This document shows, piece after piece, positions 8,854-17,258 of a DNA stretch of 64,000 bases; position 1 is the stretch's first letter; each line of letters starts with the position of its first letter. The notes under the pieces are model-generated. The model did not search any database. It saw only the letters and a program-made list of their open reading frames with translations, and was not told where the DNA came from. Position numbers and translations under genes: made by a program. This stretch comes from Shimia sp047124445 (lineage in GTDB: Bacteria > Pseudomonadota > Alphaproteobacteria > Rhodobacterales > Rhodobacteraceae): the NCBI RefSeq assembly GCF_047124445.1, contig NZ_CP138921.1, forward strand, positions 744,001-808,000. Direction: 5' to 3'.

Positions 8854-9822
8854 ATGCGTTTGAGACTTGTTCCCCAAGAGACCAAATGGGATTTCTTCTC
8901 CCGCCCAACGCTTTGGCTTGGCATCTCCGGCGCGCTGATGGTGGCGGCTTTGGTAAGCTTCTTCATCCAGGGCCTGAACTTCGGCATCGACTTTAAGGGT
9001 GGCACCACCATCCGGACAGAAAGCGCACAGGAAGTGGTGATCGCAGATTACCGCGCCGCGCTGGAGCCGTTGGAGCTGGGCGACATTTCGATCACCGAAG
9101 TGTTTGATGTGACTTTTGAAGAAGATCAGAACGTTACCATGATCCGCATTCAAGCCCAAGAAGGCGAAGAAGCGGTCACCGCTGACATGATCCGCAAGGT
9201 TGAGGCCCAGCTGCAAACCGTGGCGCCGGACATCACCTTTGTGTCCGTGGAATCCGTGGGGCCAAAAGTGTCCGGCGAATTGATTACCACAGCGGTGATC
9301 GCGGTTCTGCTCGCGATTGGCGCGGTGCTTGTCTACATCTGGCTGCGCTTTGAGTGGCAGTTTGCGGTGGGCGCTGTGATGGCCTTGGTGCACGACGTGG
9401 TGCTGACCATCGGTGTGTTCTCTGAACTGCAGATCAAATTTGACCTCGCCATCATTGCGGCGCTCCTGACCATCGTGGGCTACTCGTTGAACGACACCGT
9501 GGTTGTGTTTGACCGCGTGCGGGAAAACCTGCGCAAGTACAAGAAGATGGATCTAAAAGAGGTGCTGAACCTCTCAATCAACGAAACCCTGAGCCGGACC
9601 GTGATGACCTCCGCCACCACTTTGTTGGCGCTGATCTCGCTGTTTGTGTTGGGCGGCGACGTGATCCGTGGCTTTGTTTTCGCTATGATCTGGGGTGTGA
9701 TTGTTGGGACCTACTCGTCGATCTTTATCGCCTCTGCAGCGCTTCTGAAACTTGGCGTGAAGCGCGACTGGTCCAAACAGGCCAACACCGCTGGCAACAA
9801 GTTTGCTGACATCGACGCCTGA
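8854..9822 (+). CDS. secF: Protein translocase subunit SecF
   Basis: The 322-residue partner of SecD. It shows an N-terminal helix, GIDFKGG at about residues 44-50, a short periplasmic domain and five C-terminal helices with GYSLNDTVVVFDRVRENLR and NETLSRTVMTS. It acts with SecD and YajC in the inner membrane. The following TSUP permease gene appears to start inside or right after its last codons. Confidence 0.97.
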   Translation: MRLRLVPQETKWDFFSRPTLWLGISGALMVAALVSFFIQGLNFGIDFKGGTTIRTESAQEVVIADYRAALEPLELGDISITEVFDVTFEEDQNVTMIRIQAQEGEEAVTADMIRKVEAQLQTVAPDITFVSVESVGPKVSGELITTAVIAVLLAIGAVLVYIWLRFEWQFAVGAVMALVHDVVLTIGVFSELQIKFDLAIIAALLTIVGYSLNDTVVVFDRVRENLRKYKKMDLKEVLNLSINETLSRTVMTSATTLLALISLFVLGGDVIRGFVFAMIWGVIVGTYSSIFIASAALLKLGVKRDWSKQANTAGNKFADIDA

Positions 9823-10576
9823 TGTCTTGACCCAGGCGCTGGCCCTTGAAGGCCTCGCCTGGGTTGCTCTTGCCGCCTTTGTGGCCGGCATTGTCCGCGG
9901 GTTTGCCGGATTTGGCACCGCGATGATTTACCTCCCCATCGCTGCGCAGGTCATGCCACCCCTCTGGGCCATCGTGACCTTGGCAGGCATGGACATTATA
10001 GCCCCCTCCGTGCACATCCCTGCGGCCTTACGTAATGGCCACAAGCGCGATTTGGCGCGGCTGATGATTGGGGTGGTGCTGATGATGCCGGTTGGGTTGT
10101 TTGTGCTCACTCGCACCGATCCCAGCGTATTCCGCTATCTGGTCTCGATCCTTTCCATTGCGATGCTGGCCGTGCTGCTGTCCGGCTTTCGCTATCGCGG
10201 TGCGGTCACCAAGCCGATGGTCTACGGCATCGGCGGGGCAGGTGGGTTTCTTGGGGGCGCCGCAGGCCTTCCGGGGCCGCCAGTGATCCTGTTCTACATG
10301 GCCAGCCCGCACGGTCCGTCGGTGATCCGCGCCAACACCTCTGCCTATTTGTTTTTCTATGACATCCTGTTGGTGGTGGTCCTTTTGATCCTCGGCCGCT
10401 TTGATCCGGCGCCGTTTGTCTTGGGGCTGTTGCTGTCGATCCCGGCCATGGCGGGCAATCTTTTGGGCGGCTGGCTCTTCCATCCGCGTTATGAGCGGCT
10501 ATACCGAGGTGTGGCCTACCTGATTATCGCCAGCGCGGCGGTGTCTGGATTGCCTTTCCTAAGCGGCGGAGGATGA
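9803..10576 (+). CDS. TSUP (TauE/SafE) family permease
   Basis: About 250 residues with seven to eight hydrophobic segments and the family-like N-terminal motif FVAGIVRGFAGFGTAMIYLP and internal GGAGGFLGGAAGLPGPPVI. TSUP proteins export or import sulfite, sulfoacetate, organosulfonates or related anions; the substrate here is not readable. The longest frame begins with TTG at 9803, overlapping secF by 20 bases; a second in-frame TTG at 9827 is equally possible, and neither has a clear Shine-Dalgarno sequence. Tight packing suggests translation coupled to secF. Confidence 0.85.
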   Translation: MLTSTPDVLTQALALEGLAWVALAAFVAGIVRGFAGFGTAMIYLPIAAQVMPPLWAIVTLAGMDIIAPSVHIPAALRNGHKRDLARLMIGVVLMMPVGLFVLTRTDPSVFRYLVSILSIAMLAVLLSGFRYRGAVTKPMVYGIGGAGGFLGGAAGLPGPPVILFYMASPHGPSVIRANTSAYLFFYDILLVVVLLILGRFDPAPFVLGLLLSIPAMAGNLLGGWLFHPRYERLYRGVAYLIIASAAVSGLPFLSGGG

Positions 10577-10580
10577 CCCC

Positions 10581-10952
10581 ATGCAGATGACCGAAGTGAC
10601 CTACGCAGACGCGATTCCCATCGACAGCTACGGCACCGGCTTTTTCCGCATCGGCGGCGAGGTTATCAAGGGCGGGGCCATCATCCATGCCAAAGGCGCG
10701 CGCAGCTGGGCTGGCTATGAGGACGTGGACGCGGTCTTGGCCCTCAAGGATGAAATCGACTTTATCCTGATGGGCACGGGCGCCAATATGGCCCCGGTGC
10801 AAAGCGCGTTTCGCCAAACCCTGGAAGCGGCGGGGATTGGCGTGGAGCCAATGGCCTCACCATCCGCCTGCCGCACCTACAATGTGCTGGTCAGCGAGGG
10901 CCGGCGCGTGGCGGCGGTGATGTCGCCGGTTGAAGAGGCTGCGAAAGAATGA
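10581..10952 (+). CDS. Mth938-like domain (DUF498) protein
   Basis: A 123-residue cytoplasmic protein of the Mth938/NDUFAF3-like fold. Its recognisable stretch is IDSYGTGFFRIGGEVIKGGAII followed by MGTGANMAP. The eukaryotic relative NDUFAF3 assists complex I assembly, but the bacterial role is not settled. The gene sits four bases after the TSUP permease gene and ends the yajC-secDF transcript; this position next to secDF is common in alphaproteobacteria. A GC stem and a dispersed repeat follow directly. Confidence 0.85.
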   Translation: MQMTEVTYADAIPIDSYGTGFFRIGGEVIKGGAIIHAKGARSWAGYEDVDAVLALKDEIDFILMGTGANMAPVQSAFRQTLEAAGIGVEPMASPSACRTYNVLVSEGRRVAAVMSPVEEAAKE

Positions 10953-11013
10953 GGGGCGCTGCCCCTCCTTGGCCGCAGGCGGCCAATTCCTCCCCGGGAT
11001 ATTTTGGGAATGA
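10951..11013 (+). repeat. Dispersed composite intergenic element, copy 2
   Basis: GAGGGGC-GCT-GCCCCTC forms a stem over the stop codon of the Mth938 gene. About 20 bases later follows CCCGGGATATTTTGGGAATG and AG, the same layout as at 3741-3790. Confidence 0.55.
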
Positions 11014-11079
11014 GAAAATTGGAGCTGCGCAACGGTCGCTGCGTTCACACTCTTTGATTTAGGTTAAGGTGCGCACCCC

Positions 11080-11121
11080 CACCTCCGCGATACAGCCACG
11101 ATACAGACGTGATACCGACGT
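11080..11121 (+). repeat. Triple 11-bp dispersed repeat, copy A
   Basis: CACCTCC is followed by three 11-base units: GCGATACAGCC, ACGATACAGAC and GTGATACCGAC, then GT. Near-identical copies lie at 43387-43428 and, inverted, at 53775-53816. It lies 66 bases upstream of ccmA. Confidence 0.8.
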
Positions 11122-11187
11122 CGAAATTCAGCAGGGTCAAAAGGTTAATCCTTTTGCCAGCCAAGGGGATGGGGTAAGCCTCAGAAC

Positions 11188-11808
11188 ATGATTTTACGTG
11201 TCAAAGATGTCAGCGTGGCCCGCGGCGGCGTGGCGGTTTTGGAGGGGCTGACCTTCGAGATTGCCCCCGGTCAGGCGCTGATCTTAAAAGGTCCAAATGG
11301 CGTGGGCAAAACCACGCTTTTGCGCACGGTCGCCGGCCTGCAACCGCCTTTCAAAGGTGAGGTGGATGCGCCGGAAGAGGCGGTGGCCTACGCCGCGCAC
11401 AGCGATGGGTTAAAGTCCATGCTGACCGTGGAGGAAAACCTACGTTTCTGGGCGGAGGTCTTTGCGCAGTCGGACATCGAAAAAGCCATTCAAGCCTTTG
11501 ATTTGGTTGACTTGCGCAACCGATTGGCAGGCAGCCTGTCTGCGGGTCAAAAACGCCGATTGGGCCTTGCGCGCCTGTTGGTGACTGGCCGTCCAATCTG
11601 GGTGTTGGATGAGCCCACTGTGTCTTTGGACACGGCATCCGTGCAGCTTTTTGCCGATGCTGTGCGGGCGCATCTGGCAGCGGGTGGAAGCGCCTTACTC
11701 GCAACCCATATTGACCTTGGATTGGACGTGACTGTGCTGGATGTCGGTCCGTTCCGCGCCAAACAAGGTGACGCGCCGGTCAGCGGCTATGATGAGGCGT
11801 TCCTATGA
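11188..11808 (+). CDS. ccmA: Haem exporter ATP-binding subunit CcmA
   Basis: A 206-residue ABC ATPase with Walker A GPNGVGKT at residues 35-42, signature LSAGQKRRL at about 117-125 and Walker B WVLDEP at 138-143. CcmA with CcmB releases the haem chaperone CcmE in System I cytochrome c maturation. Its short length and the partner ccmB overlapping at ATGA support this over a generic ABC ATPase. The upstream gap holds the triple 11-bp repeat and probably a promoter. Confidence 0.95.
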   Translation: MILRVKDVSVARGGVAVLEGLTFEIAPGQALILKGPNGVGKTTLLRTVAGLQPPFKGEVDAPEEAVAYAAHSDGLKSMLTVEENLRFWAEVFAQSDIEKAIQAFDLVDLRNRLAGSLSAGQKRRLGLARLLVTGRPIWVLDEPTVSLDTASVQLFADAVRAHLAAGGSALLATHIDLGLDVTVLDVGPFRAKQGDAPVSGYDEAFL

Positions 11809-12461
11809 AGGCACTGCTTTTGCGCGACTTGAAACTGGCCTTTCGCGCCGGTGGCGGCTTTGGCCTCGGCATCGCGTTTTTCCTGATTGTTGTGATACTT
11901 GTGCCCTTCTCAGTAGGGCCGGAAAGTGGCCTTCTGACCAAGATTGCCCCCGGTGTTTTGTGGCTTGGCGCCTTGCTCGCCTGCCTGCTGTCGCTGGACC
12001 GAATTCTGGCGCTGGACTGGGAGGACGGTACGCTTGATCTGGTCGCCACATCGCCATTGCCGCTAGAAGGCGTGGTCTCGGTCAAAGCGCTGGCCCACTG
12101 GCTCACCACCGGGGTGCCGCTTGTGGTCGCAGCCCCGGTCTTTGGCGTGCTGCTCAATCTGCCGCCCCAAGGCTTTGTCTGGCTGGTGACATCGCTGGCG
12201 CTTGGCACGCCTGCACTCAGCGTGATTGGCACCTTTGGCGCCGCTTTGACGGTGGGTATCAAACGCGGTGGATTGCTGCTTTCTCTTTTGATTTTGCCAC
12301 TTTACGTGCCAACGCTGATCTTTGGTGCAGAGCTGGCAAGACGCGGCGCGGAAGGGCAAGACATCACCACGCCACTATTAATGCTGGCGGGGATTACCTT
12401 TGGCGTGATCGCGCTTTTGCCTTTTGCAAGCGCCTTGGTGTTGCGGATGAATCTGCGCTAG
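11805..12461 (+). CDS. ccmB: Haem exporter membrane subunit CcmB
   Basis: A 218-residue membrane protein with six hydrophobic segments, beginning [18 protein letters not shown] as is typical of CcmB, with [15 protein letters not shown] in the first cytoplasmic loop. It is the permease partner of CcmA and overlaps ccmA by four bases. Confidence 0.95.
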   Translation: MKALLLRDLKLAFRAGGGFGLGIAFFLIVVILVPFSVGPESGLLTKIAPGVLWLGALLACLLSLDRILALDWEDGTLDLVATSPLPLEGVVSVKALAHWLTTGVPLVVAAPVFGVLLNLPPQGFVWLVTSLALGTPALSVIGTFGAALTVGIKRGGLLLSLLILPLYVPTLIFGAELARRGAEGQDITTPLLMLAGITFGVIALLPFASALVLRMNLR

Positions 12462-12551
12462 CGCGCGGACCGCTTAACCCATATCAAGGCAACAACGGTG
12501 CTCTCATGGAAGTGAGGTGCACACCTGACGACGACAAGATAGGACACCCTC

Positions 12552-13304
12552 ATGGGATCGATCTGGGAATATGCCAATCCGGTGAAGTTCAGCCAAACCG
12601 TGTCGCGGTTTCTGATGCCGGTAGCCGTTTTAGCCGCAATCGCAACGATTGTCGGATTGGTCTGGGGGTTTTTCTTCACGCCGGATGACTATCGCCAAGG
12701 CTCTACCGTGAAAATCATCTACCTGCACGTGCCCTCGGCTCTGATGGCGATCAATATCTGGTTCATGATGCTGGTTACCTCGCTGATCTGGCTGGTGCGC
12801 CGTCACCATGTGAGCGCGTTGGCCGCGAAGGCTGCGGCACCGGTGGGCGTGGTCATGACCTTGATCGCGCTTTGGACCGGTGCGGTCTGGGGCCAGCCGA
12901 TGTGGGGCACCTGGTGGGCCTGGGACCCGCGTTTGACGTCCTTCCTGATCCTGTTCCTGTTCTACCTGGGCTACATCGCGCTCTGGGAAGCGATTGATAA
13001 CCCGGATACCGCCGCAGACCTTACTGCTGTGCTCTGTATTGTGGGCTCTGTGTTCGCCATGTTGAGCCGCTATGCGGTGAACTTCTGGAACCAGGGATTG
13101 CATCAGGGCGCGTCGATCATGCGGGCCGGGGCGGTGACGGGCACCGACACTGAGGAAAAGGTCTCCAACGTGTTCTTTTACCCGCTGATGATGTGCATCA
13201 TTGGCTTTGTCCTTTTCTTCATTGCGCTGGTGCTGTTGCGCACCCGCACGGAAATTCACAAGCGGCGCACCCGCGCGCTGCTGGCACGGGAGCGCATGGC
13301 ATGA
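12552..13304 (+). CDS. ccmC: Haem-handling protein CcmC
   Basis: A 250-residue inner-membrane protein with six helices. It carries the haem-handling WGTWWAWD motif at residues 118-125 and the flanking histidines H59 (YLHVPSA) and H184 (GLHQG) that ligate haem in this family. It loads haem onto CcmE. GACACCCTC precedes the ATG, without a strong Shine-Dalgarno sequence. ccmD overlaps its stop. Confidence 0.96.
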   Translation: MGSIWEYANPVKFSQTVSRFLMPVAVLAAIATIVGLVWGFFFTPDDYRQGSTVKIIYLHVPSALMAINIWFMMLVTSLIWLVRRHHVSALAAKAAAPVGVVMTLIALWTGAVWGQPMWGTWWAWDPRLTSFLILFLFYLGYIALWEAIDNPDTAADLTAVLCIVGSVFAMLSRYAVNFWNQGLHQGASIMRAGAVTGTDTEEKVSNVFFYPLMMCIIGFVLFFIALVLLRTRTEIHKRRTRALLARERMA

Positions 13305-13450
13305 TGCCGGATCTGGGAAAATACGCGGACACCGTTTTGTCGTCCTACGCTGTGTCGCTGTTGCTGATTGTGGGGCTGATCTGGTGGAGCCTGCGTGCCG
13401 CCCGCAAAGCCCGCGCAGAGCTTGAAGATGTGGAAGGGCGCCGGAAATGA
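13301..13450 (+). CDS. ccmD: Haem exporter protein CcmD
   Basis: A 49-residue protein with one membrane helix (about residues 16-33, VSLLLIVGLIWWSL) and a basic, charged C-terminus, typical of CcmD. CcmD releases holo-CcmE from the CcmABC complex. The start ATGATG overlaps the ccmC stop, and its own stop overlaps the ccmG start, both at ATGA. The longer open frame from 13193 is rejected because it runs back through ccmC. Confidence 0.92.
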   Translation: MMPDLGKYADTVLSSYAVSLLLIVGLIWWSLRAARKARAELEDVEGRRK

Positions 13451-13998
13451 GCGACACTCCCGCCAAGAAAAAAGTCTCACCGCTGATGTTCCTGCCACCG
13501 CTGCTGTTCGCGGGATTGGCAGCGATGTTCCTTTTGGGCATGCAGCGCGAAAACCCAAACGAGCTGCCAAGCGCCTTGGTTGGGGAACAAGCGCCTGACG
13601 TTCAGATCACCATGCTGGGCGACAAAGAGATGTGGGATGACAGTGCTTTGCGCACAGGTAAGCCAACCCTGGTGAATTTCTGGGCCAGCTGGTGTGGTCC
13701 GTGTCGCGTGGAGCATCCCAACCTGATGCAGTTGCAAGCCGAAGGGCTGACCATCTTGGGTGTGAACTATAAGGATGCGGCCGGTAACGCGCTGAGTTTC
13801 CTGGAAGAACTGGGGGACCCCTACACCGCGGGTGGGGCCGACACCACCGGCCGCATGGCGCTCAATTGGGGCGTGTATGGCGTGCCGGAGACCTATCTGA
13901 TTGATGGCGACGGCAATGTGCTTTTGCGCATCGCAGGCCCGGTGACCGAGCGCGAAGTCGAAGGCCGCATCCGTCCTGCGCTTGAAGCTTTGAACTAA
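13447..13998 (+). CDS. ccmG: Periplasmic thiol:disulfide protein CcmG/DsbE
   Basis: A 183-residue thioredoxin-fold protein with an N-terminal membrane anchor (about residues 12-32) and the active site WCGPC at 82-86. The cis-Pro region is GVYGVPETYLID. It keeps apocytochrome c or CcmH thiols reduced, receiving electrons from CcdA, whose gene is at 50408. It is the last gene of ccmABCDG. ccmE, ccmF and ccmH are not in this window. Confidence 0.95.
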   Translation: MSDTPAKKKVSPLMFLPPLLFAGLAAMFLLGMQRENPNELPSALVGEQAPDVQITMLGDKEMWDDSALRTGKPTLVNFWASWCGPCRVEHPNLMQLQAEGLTILGVNYKDAAGNALSFLEELGDPYTAGGADTTGRMALNWGVYGVPETYLIDGDGNVLLRIAGPVTEREVEGRIRPALEALN

Positions 13999-14020
13999 AG
14001 ATCCGCACTGAAGAAAACAA

Positions 14021-14054
14021 AAAGGCCTCGGCGCGGTAACGCACCGAGGTCTTT
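14021..14054. terminator. Bidirectional terminator between ccmG and rpiB
   Basis: A 14-bp stem (AAAGGCCTCGGCGC with GCACCGAGGTCTTT, two G-T pairs) and a 6-base loop are followed by seven or more T on the plus strand. Confidence 0.85.
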
Positions 14055-14072
14055 TTTTTAAGTACTATGGGC

Positions 14073-14513
14073 TTAGCCCTCGATCATATCCACACGGGTG
14101 CCGTGGCGACCGCCTTCGAATTCGGCACCCAAGTAAGCGTCAACAATTTCCAGCGCGAGACCTTCACCAACAACCCGAGCGCCAATCGACAGCATGTTGG
14201 CGTTGTTGTGGGCGCGGATCATGGCAGCGGAAAATGTGTCCGAGCACACGCCGCAACGAATACCGGGCACTTTGTTGGCTGCCATCATGATGCCTTGGCC
14301 GGTGCCACACAGGACAATGCCCAGATCACAATCGCCAGAGGCCACGCGCTCCGCTGCGGCTTTGCCGTGCAGTGGGTAGTGGGTGCTCTCGGTGGTGGTG
14401 GGGCCAATGTCGACCACCTCATAACCCTTGGCGGCAACATGGGTGGCAACCGCTTGGCGCAGGTCGATGGCGGCGTGGTCGCTGGAAAGCACGATGCGTT
14501 TGGTGTCAGACAT
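14073..14513 (-). CDS. rpiB: Ribose 5-phosphate isomerase B
   Basis: A 146-residue isomerase that interconverts ribose-5-phosphate and ribulose-5-phosphate. SSDHAA occurs at residues 10-15, the catalytic cysteine is C69 in the CGTGQG motif, and RAHNNANMLSIGAR follows. The start at 14513 (MSDTKRI) is chosen over the longer frame because it fits family length. It is convergent with ccmG. Confidence 0.94.
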   Translation of the reverse strand: MSDTKRIVLSSDHAAIDLRQAVATHVAAKGYEVVDIGPTTTESTHYPLHGKAAAERVASGDCDLGIVLCGTGQGIMMAANKVPGIRCGVCSDTFSAAMIRAHNNANMLSIGARVVGEGLALEIVDAYLGAEFEGGRHGTRVDMIEG

Positions 14514-14706
14514 AGGTGGCAGACCTTTTTGTGAGTGTTGGCCCGTCCATAGGGGCAAAGGCAAACAAGTGCAATTGGCCTCTGTTGCCTTTGGGCTGTG
14601 GTCGCGAAGTGACGCTCACTCTTTCTCGCGAAACCTTGATTGGCATGTCACATCATGTGCGCATAAAACGGTCTTCGGGGACACACTCAATGGAATGGAC
14701 TTCGGT

Positions 14707-15417
14707 ATGATCGGAAAGATTGGCATCCGCACAACGGGCGCTCTCGCGGCTTTGTGGCTTGGCCTGGCGACGCCGGTGTTGGCAGAGGTTAAACCGGTTG
14801 TGGTGGAGCTTTATACCTCGCAAGGTTGTTCCAGCTGTCCTCCCGCAGACGAGTACTTCCACAAGCAGCTGGCGAGGCGCGATGATGTGATCGCTCTGGC
14901 CTTTCATGTCGACTATTGGGATTATATCGGCTGGAAAGACATCCATGCGGACCCGGCCTACACCGAGCGTCAACACACCTATGCCCGCGCAGCAGGCCAT
15001 CGGTCTGTCTACACACCGCAGATGATTGTGAACGGCAAAGATCATGTGGTTGGCACCCATCCGGGCAAGGTTGAGGGGTTGATCAAATCCCACTTCAAGA
15101 GCAGCTCTGCGGTGGATCTCTCCATCACACGAGACGGCAACCAACTGCGCATCAAAGCGTCTACGGACACGCCGGCCCCGATGCAGGTGCACGTGATCCG
15201 CTACAAAGCCGCGGAGAAAGTCTCCATCAAACGCGGCGAAAACGCTGGTCGTGTTTTGACTTACGCCAACATCGTGTCCGAGTGGGAGACGGTGAAGGAT
15301 TGGAACGGGCGCAGCGATCTTTCAACCAACGTACGTGTCAAAGGCGACGCGCCCATTGTGGTGCTGATCCAACATGAAAACGGCGGCCCCATCGAGACCG
15401 CCGCGCGTATCAAGTAA
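14707..15417 (+). CDS. Secreted DUF1223 thioredoxin-like protein
   Basis: A 236-residue protein with a signal peptide ending at about residue 26 (GLATPVLA) and a thioredoxin-like fold with CSSC at residues 41-44 in VVELYTSQGCSSCPPAD. A typical DUF1223 WDYIGWKD segment follows. The CxxC suggests thiol redox work in the periplasm, but no function is established. An in-frame ATG twelve bases upstream (14695) is an alternative start; much longer upstream frames would lengthen the N-terminus implausibly. Confidence 0.8.
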   Translation: MIGKIGIRTTGALAALWLGLATPVLAEVKPVVVELYTSQGCSSCPPADEYFHKQLARRDDVIALAFHVDYWDYIGWKDIHADPAYTERQHTYARAAGHRSVYTPQMIVNGKDHVVGTHPGKVEGLIKSHFKSSSAVDLSITRDGNQLRIKASTDTPAPMQVHVIRYKAAEKVSIKRGENAGRVLTYANIVSEWETVKDWNGRSDLSTNVRVKGDAPIVVLIQHENGGPIETAARIK

Positions 15418-15432
15418 TTGACGTAACGAGGT

Positions 15433-16512
15433 TTATTCGTCGTCGTCATCATCCTCAGAGATGAGTTCGATCTCGCCAAGTTCGACCAGTTCGCGCACGG
15501 CTTTGGTGACCTCTGACATGGCCGCTTCGGCTTCTTTGGTTTTCACCTTGCCGCGGTCGCCGATCGCTTCACGCAGCTGATCTGCCATCCGGCCAGACAT
15601 GTTGGACAGGATGAACTCGGTCGACATGCCAAAGTCGCCTTCGGTGGCGTAGGCCATGGCGGTGACAAGCGCACCTTCGTCGATGTCTTTGGTTAATTTC
15701 GGCACATCCAGTGGCTTCACGCGTGTCGCGATATGCGCATAGGTGAAGATCCGGCGGCGCACAGCATCGGCAAACTCGGCGTCTTTTTCGTCCAGAGATC
15801 CGAGCACTTCGTCCCGCGTGGCTGTGGAGGCGCTGTTGAGAATGGCACCCAGGCGATCTTCCGGACCCTCTTTGAACGCTTTTGGCGGACGATCTTCGAT
15901 CTGGCACGCCAGCGTCAGGCCAATGCGATCCACCGCTTCCGGCGTAATGCTTTCGGTCATCGACATGGCAAAAGTAATGCGACGGGCCTTGTCGCCTGGC
16001 AATTTGGCCAGCACCTCGGCGGCTTTGTCCACCGGCAGTTTTGAGATCAGGACCGCAGAAACTTCGATGCTCTCGCCATCAACCATTTCGATCAATTCCT
16101 GGGTGGAGAGTTCTTTGATGCGGGCCCATGGGTTGCCAATCATGCGCACACCCGCCTCTCGACGCAGGCGCGCCTCGGTCATCGGGCTGATTTGCCCCTG
16201 CAGCACGCTGAGCGCACCGGAAATACCATTGGGGAAGGAGAGGCCAATCGATTCAAGCTCTTGGGCAAACTCCATAAGCACATCGGCCAAGGTTTCCCGG
16301 TCGATATAGCCCATGTCACCCATCATATAGGTCAGGTCCGCCTGATGATCATCAGACAGTTCCGCCAGCGCGAGCTCCGCCCCTTCGTTGAGCAGAAAGC
16401 GAACAATAATGGCCGCTTTCTGCGGGCGGGAGATATTGGTTTTGCGCATGCCACCGAAGCTCGGCATGTCATCGACGCCACCCAGCGGCGCCAAAGGAAT
16501 CGCATTGTCCAT
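15433..16512 (-). CDS. fliG: Flagellar motor switch protein FliG
   Basis: FliG forms the rotor ring that contacts the MotA stator. The frame has the tandem armadillo-like domains expected: NPWARIKELSTQELIEMVDGES, the KLPGDKARRITFAMS repeat, and the C-terminal motor domain with ADAVRRRIFTYAHI and EGALVTAMAYA, ending in an acidic tail. The start at 16512 (MDNAIPLAP) has GGAG six bases upstream; a GTG at 16548 would add 12 residues without a ribosome site. No other flagellar gene is nearby. A TTAACCAT box lies about 63 bases upstream. Confidence 0.88.
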   Translation of the reverse strand: MDNAIPLAPLGGVDDMPSFGGMRKTNISRPQKAAIIVRFLLNEGAELALAELSDDHQADLTYMMGDMGYIDRETLADVLMEFAQELESIGLSFPNGISGALSVLQGQISPMTEARLRREAGVRMIGNPWARIKELSTQELIEMVDGESIEVSAVLISKLPVDKAAEVLAKLPGDKARRITFAMSMTESITPEAVDRIGLTLACQIEDRPPKAFKEGPEDRLGAILNSASTATRDEVLGSLDEKDAEFADAVRRRIFTYAHIATRVKPLDVPKLTKDIDEGALVTAMAYATEGDFGMSTEFILSNMSGRMADQLREAIGDRGKVKTKEAEAAMSEVTKAVRELVELGEIELISEDDDDDE

Positions 16513-16574
16513 CAAGGTCTCCATATGTCTTGAGCGCCAATCAATCACCCAAGCCTAAAGAAACCCTGAAGAAG

Positions 16575-16582
16575 ATGGTTAA
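16575..16582 (-). promoter_or_regulatory. Candidate CtrA half-site upstream of fliG
   Basis: On the minus strand this reads TTAACCAT, the conserved half of the alphaproteobacterial CtrA box. It overlaps the stop codon of the upstream TPR gene and lies about 63 bases before the fliG start. Only the half-site matches; the distal TTAA is missing. Confidence 0.3.
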
Positions 16583-17115
16583 TAATTGAAAGTTGTGCCC
16601 GTCCGGATGGCTTCCGCCAACGAAGCTTCCGGCCACCCGCCGTCACCGCCGCGATCGCGGATTTCCTTCAATTGAAGCCGCGCCAAATCCAAGCGCCCAG
16701 ATTCCACATGCGCTTGCCCGAGATAGGAGCGCGCCAAAAGGTTATTTGGGTTCTGTTTCAATGCTTTGTCGTAGAAGACCAAACCGGCATCCACATTCCC
16801 AAGTTTGCGATGTGTAAAGCCCCAATAGGTCAGCGCTTGGTCAGAGGTCTGATCCGACAGAGTTGCCAGTACGGCCTGCGCTTCCTCTGTGTGCCCTGCG
16901 TAGGCCAGTGCCCGCAGTTCTTTGATGCGATCCTCGTCCGTCAAGGAACTGTCTTGCTGCGGCACACATTTGCCTTTGCTCTCGCTAAAGACATTGCCCT
17001 TGGTGCAGGTCACGGTCTTGGGTTTTGGCTCCGACGAGCCGCTGCCCGCAGCCCAGAGAGGGGTGGCCAATGTGGTCGCCACCGCAATTGAAATCAGTCC
17101 GCGCGTCAAAGTCAT
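16579..17115 (-). CDS. Secreted tetratricopeptide-repeat protein
   Basis: A 178-residue protein with a signal peptide (cleavage probably after PLWA, about residue 22), then a Cys-containing segment and about three TPR-like helical pairs. The clearest repeat is GLVFYDKALKQNPNNLLARS followed by YLGQAHVESGRLDLA. TPRs bind partner proteins; none is identified. The start at 17115 has GGAG at good distance and replaces a four-residue longer frame. It is followed on the same strand by fliG. Confidence 0.8.
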   Translation of the reverse strand: MTLTRGLISIAVATTLATPLWAAGSGSSEPKPKTVTCTKGNVFSESKGKCVPQQDSSLTDEDRIKELRALAYAGHTEEAQAVLATLSDQTSDQALTYWGFTHRKLGNVDAGLVFYDKALKQNPNNLLARSYLGQAHVESGRLDLARLQLKEIRDRGGDGGWPEASLAEAIRTGTTFNY

Positions 17116-17208
17116 GAGGAACTCCACTCAAAAGATAACTCTTTGAAGATACGGTATCACGGCACCTTCGGATGCAAAAATCACGGAGCTGTCAGATTGC
17201 AGAAACAA

Positions 17209-17238
17209 AAAAGGCGCACCCGGATGGATGCGCCTTTT
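17209..17238 (-). terminator. Terminator of purB
   Basis: AAAAGGCGCA and TGCGCCTTTT form a perfect 10-bp stem with a 10-base loop, 20 bases past the purB stop on the minus strand. The A-rich left flank gives a U-tract. Confidence 0.85.
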
Positions 17239-17258
17239 GATGGTTTTATGCCGTCGCG

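Noticed and set aside
7705..9393. 562-codon open frame on the minus strand opposite secD and secF
   Set aside because: Its protein is rich in His, Gln, Asp and Arg without any domain, as expected of the antisense of GC-rich genes; secD and secF on the other strand are clearly real.
11188..12461. ccmAB as a generic ABC transporter
   Set aside because: Short ATPase, family-typical CcmB start, and immediate ccmC, ccmD and ccmG make the haem maturation assignment secure.
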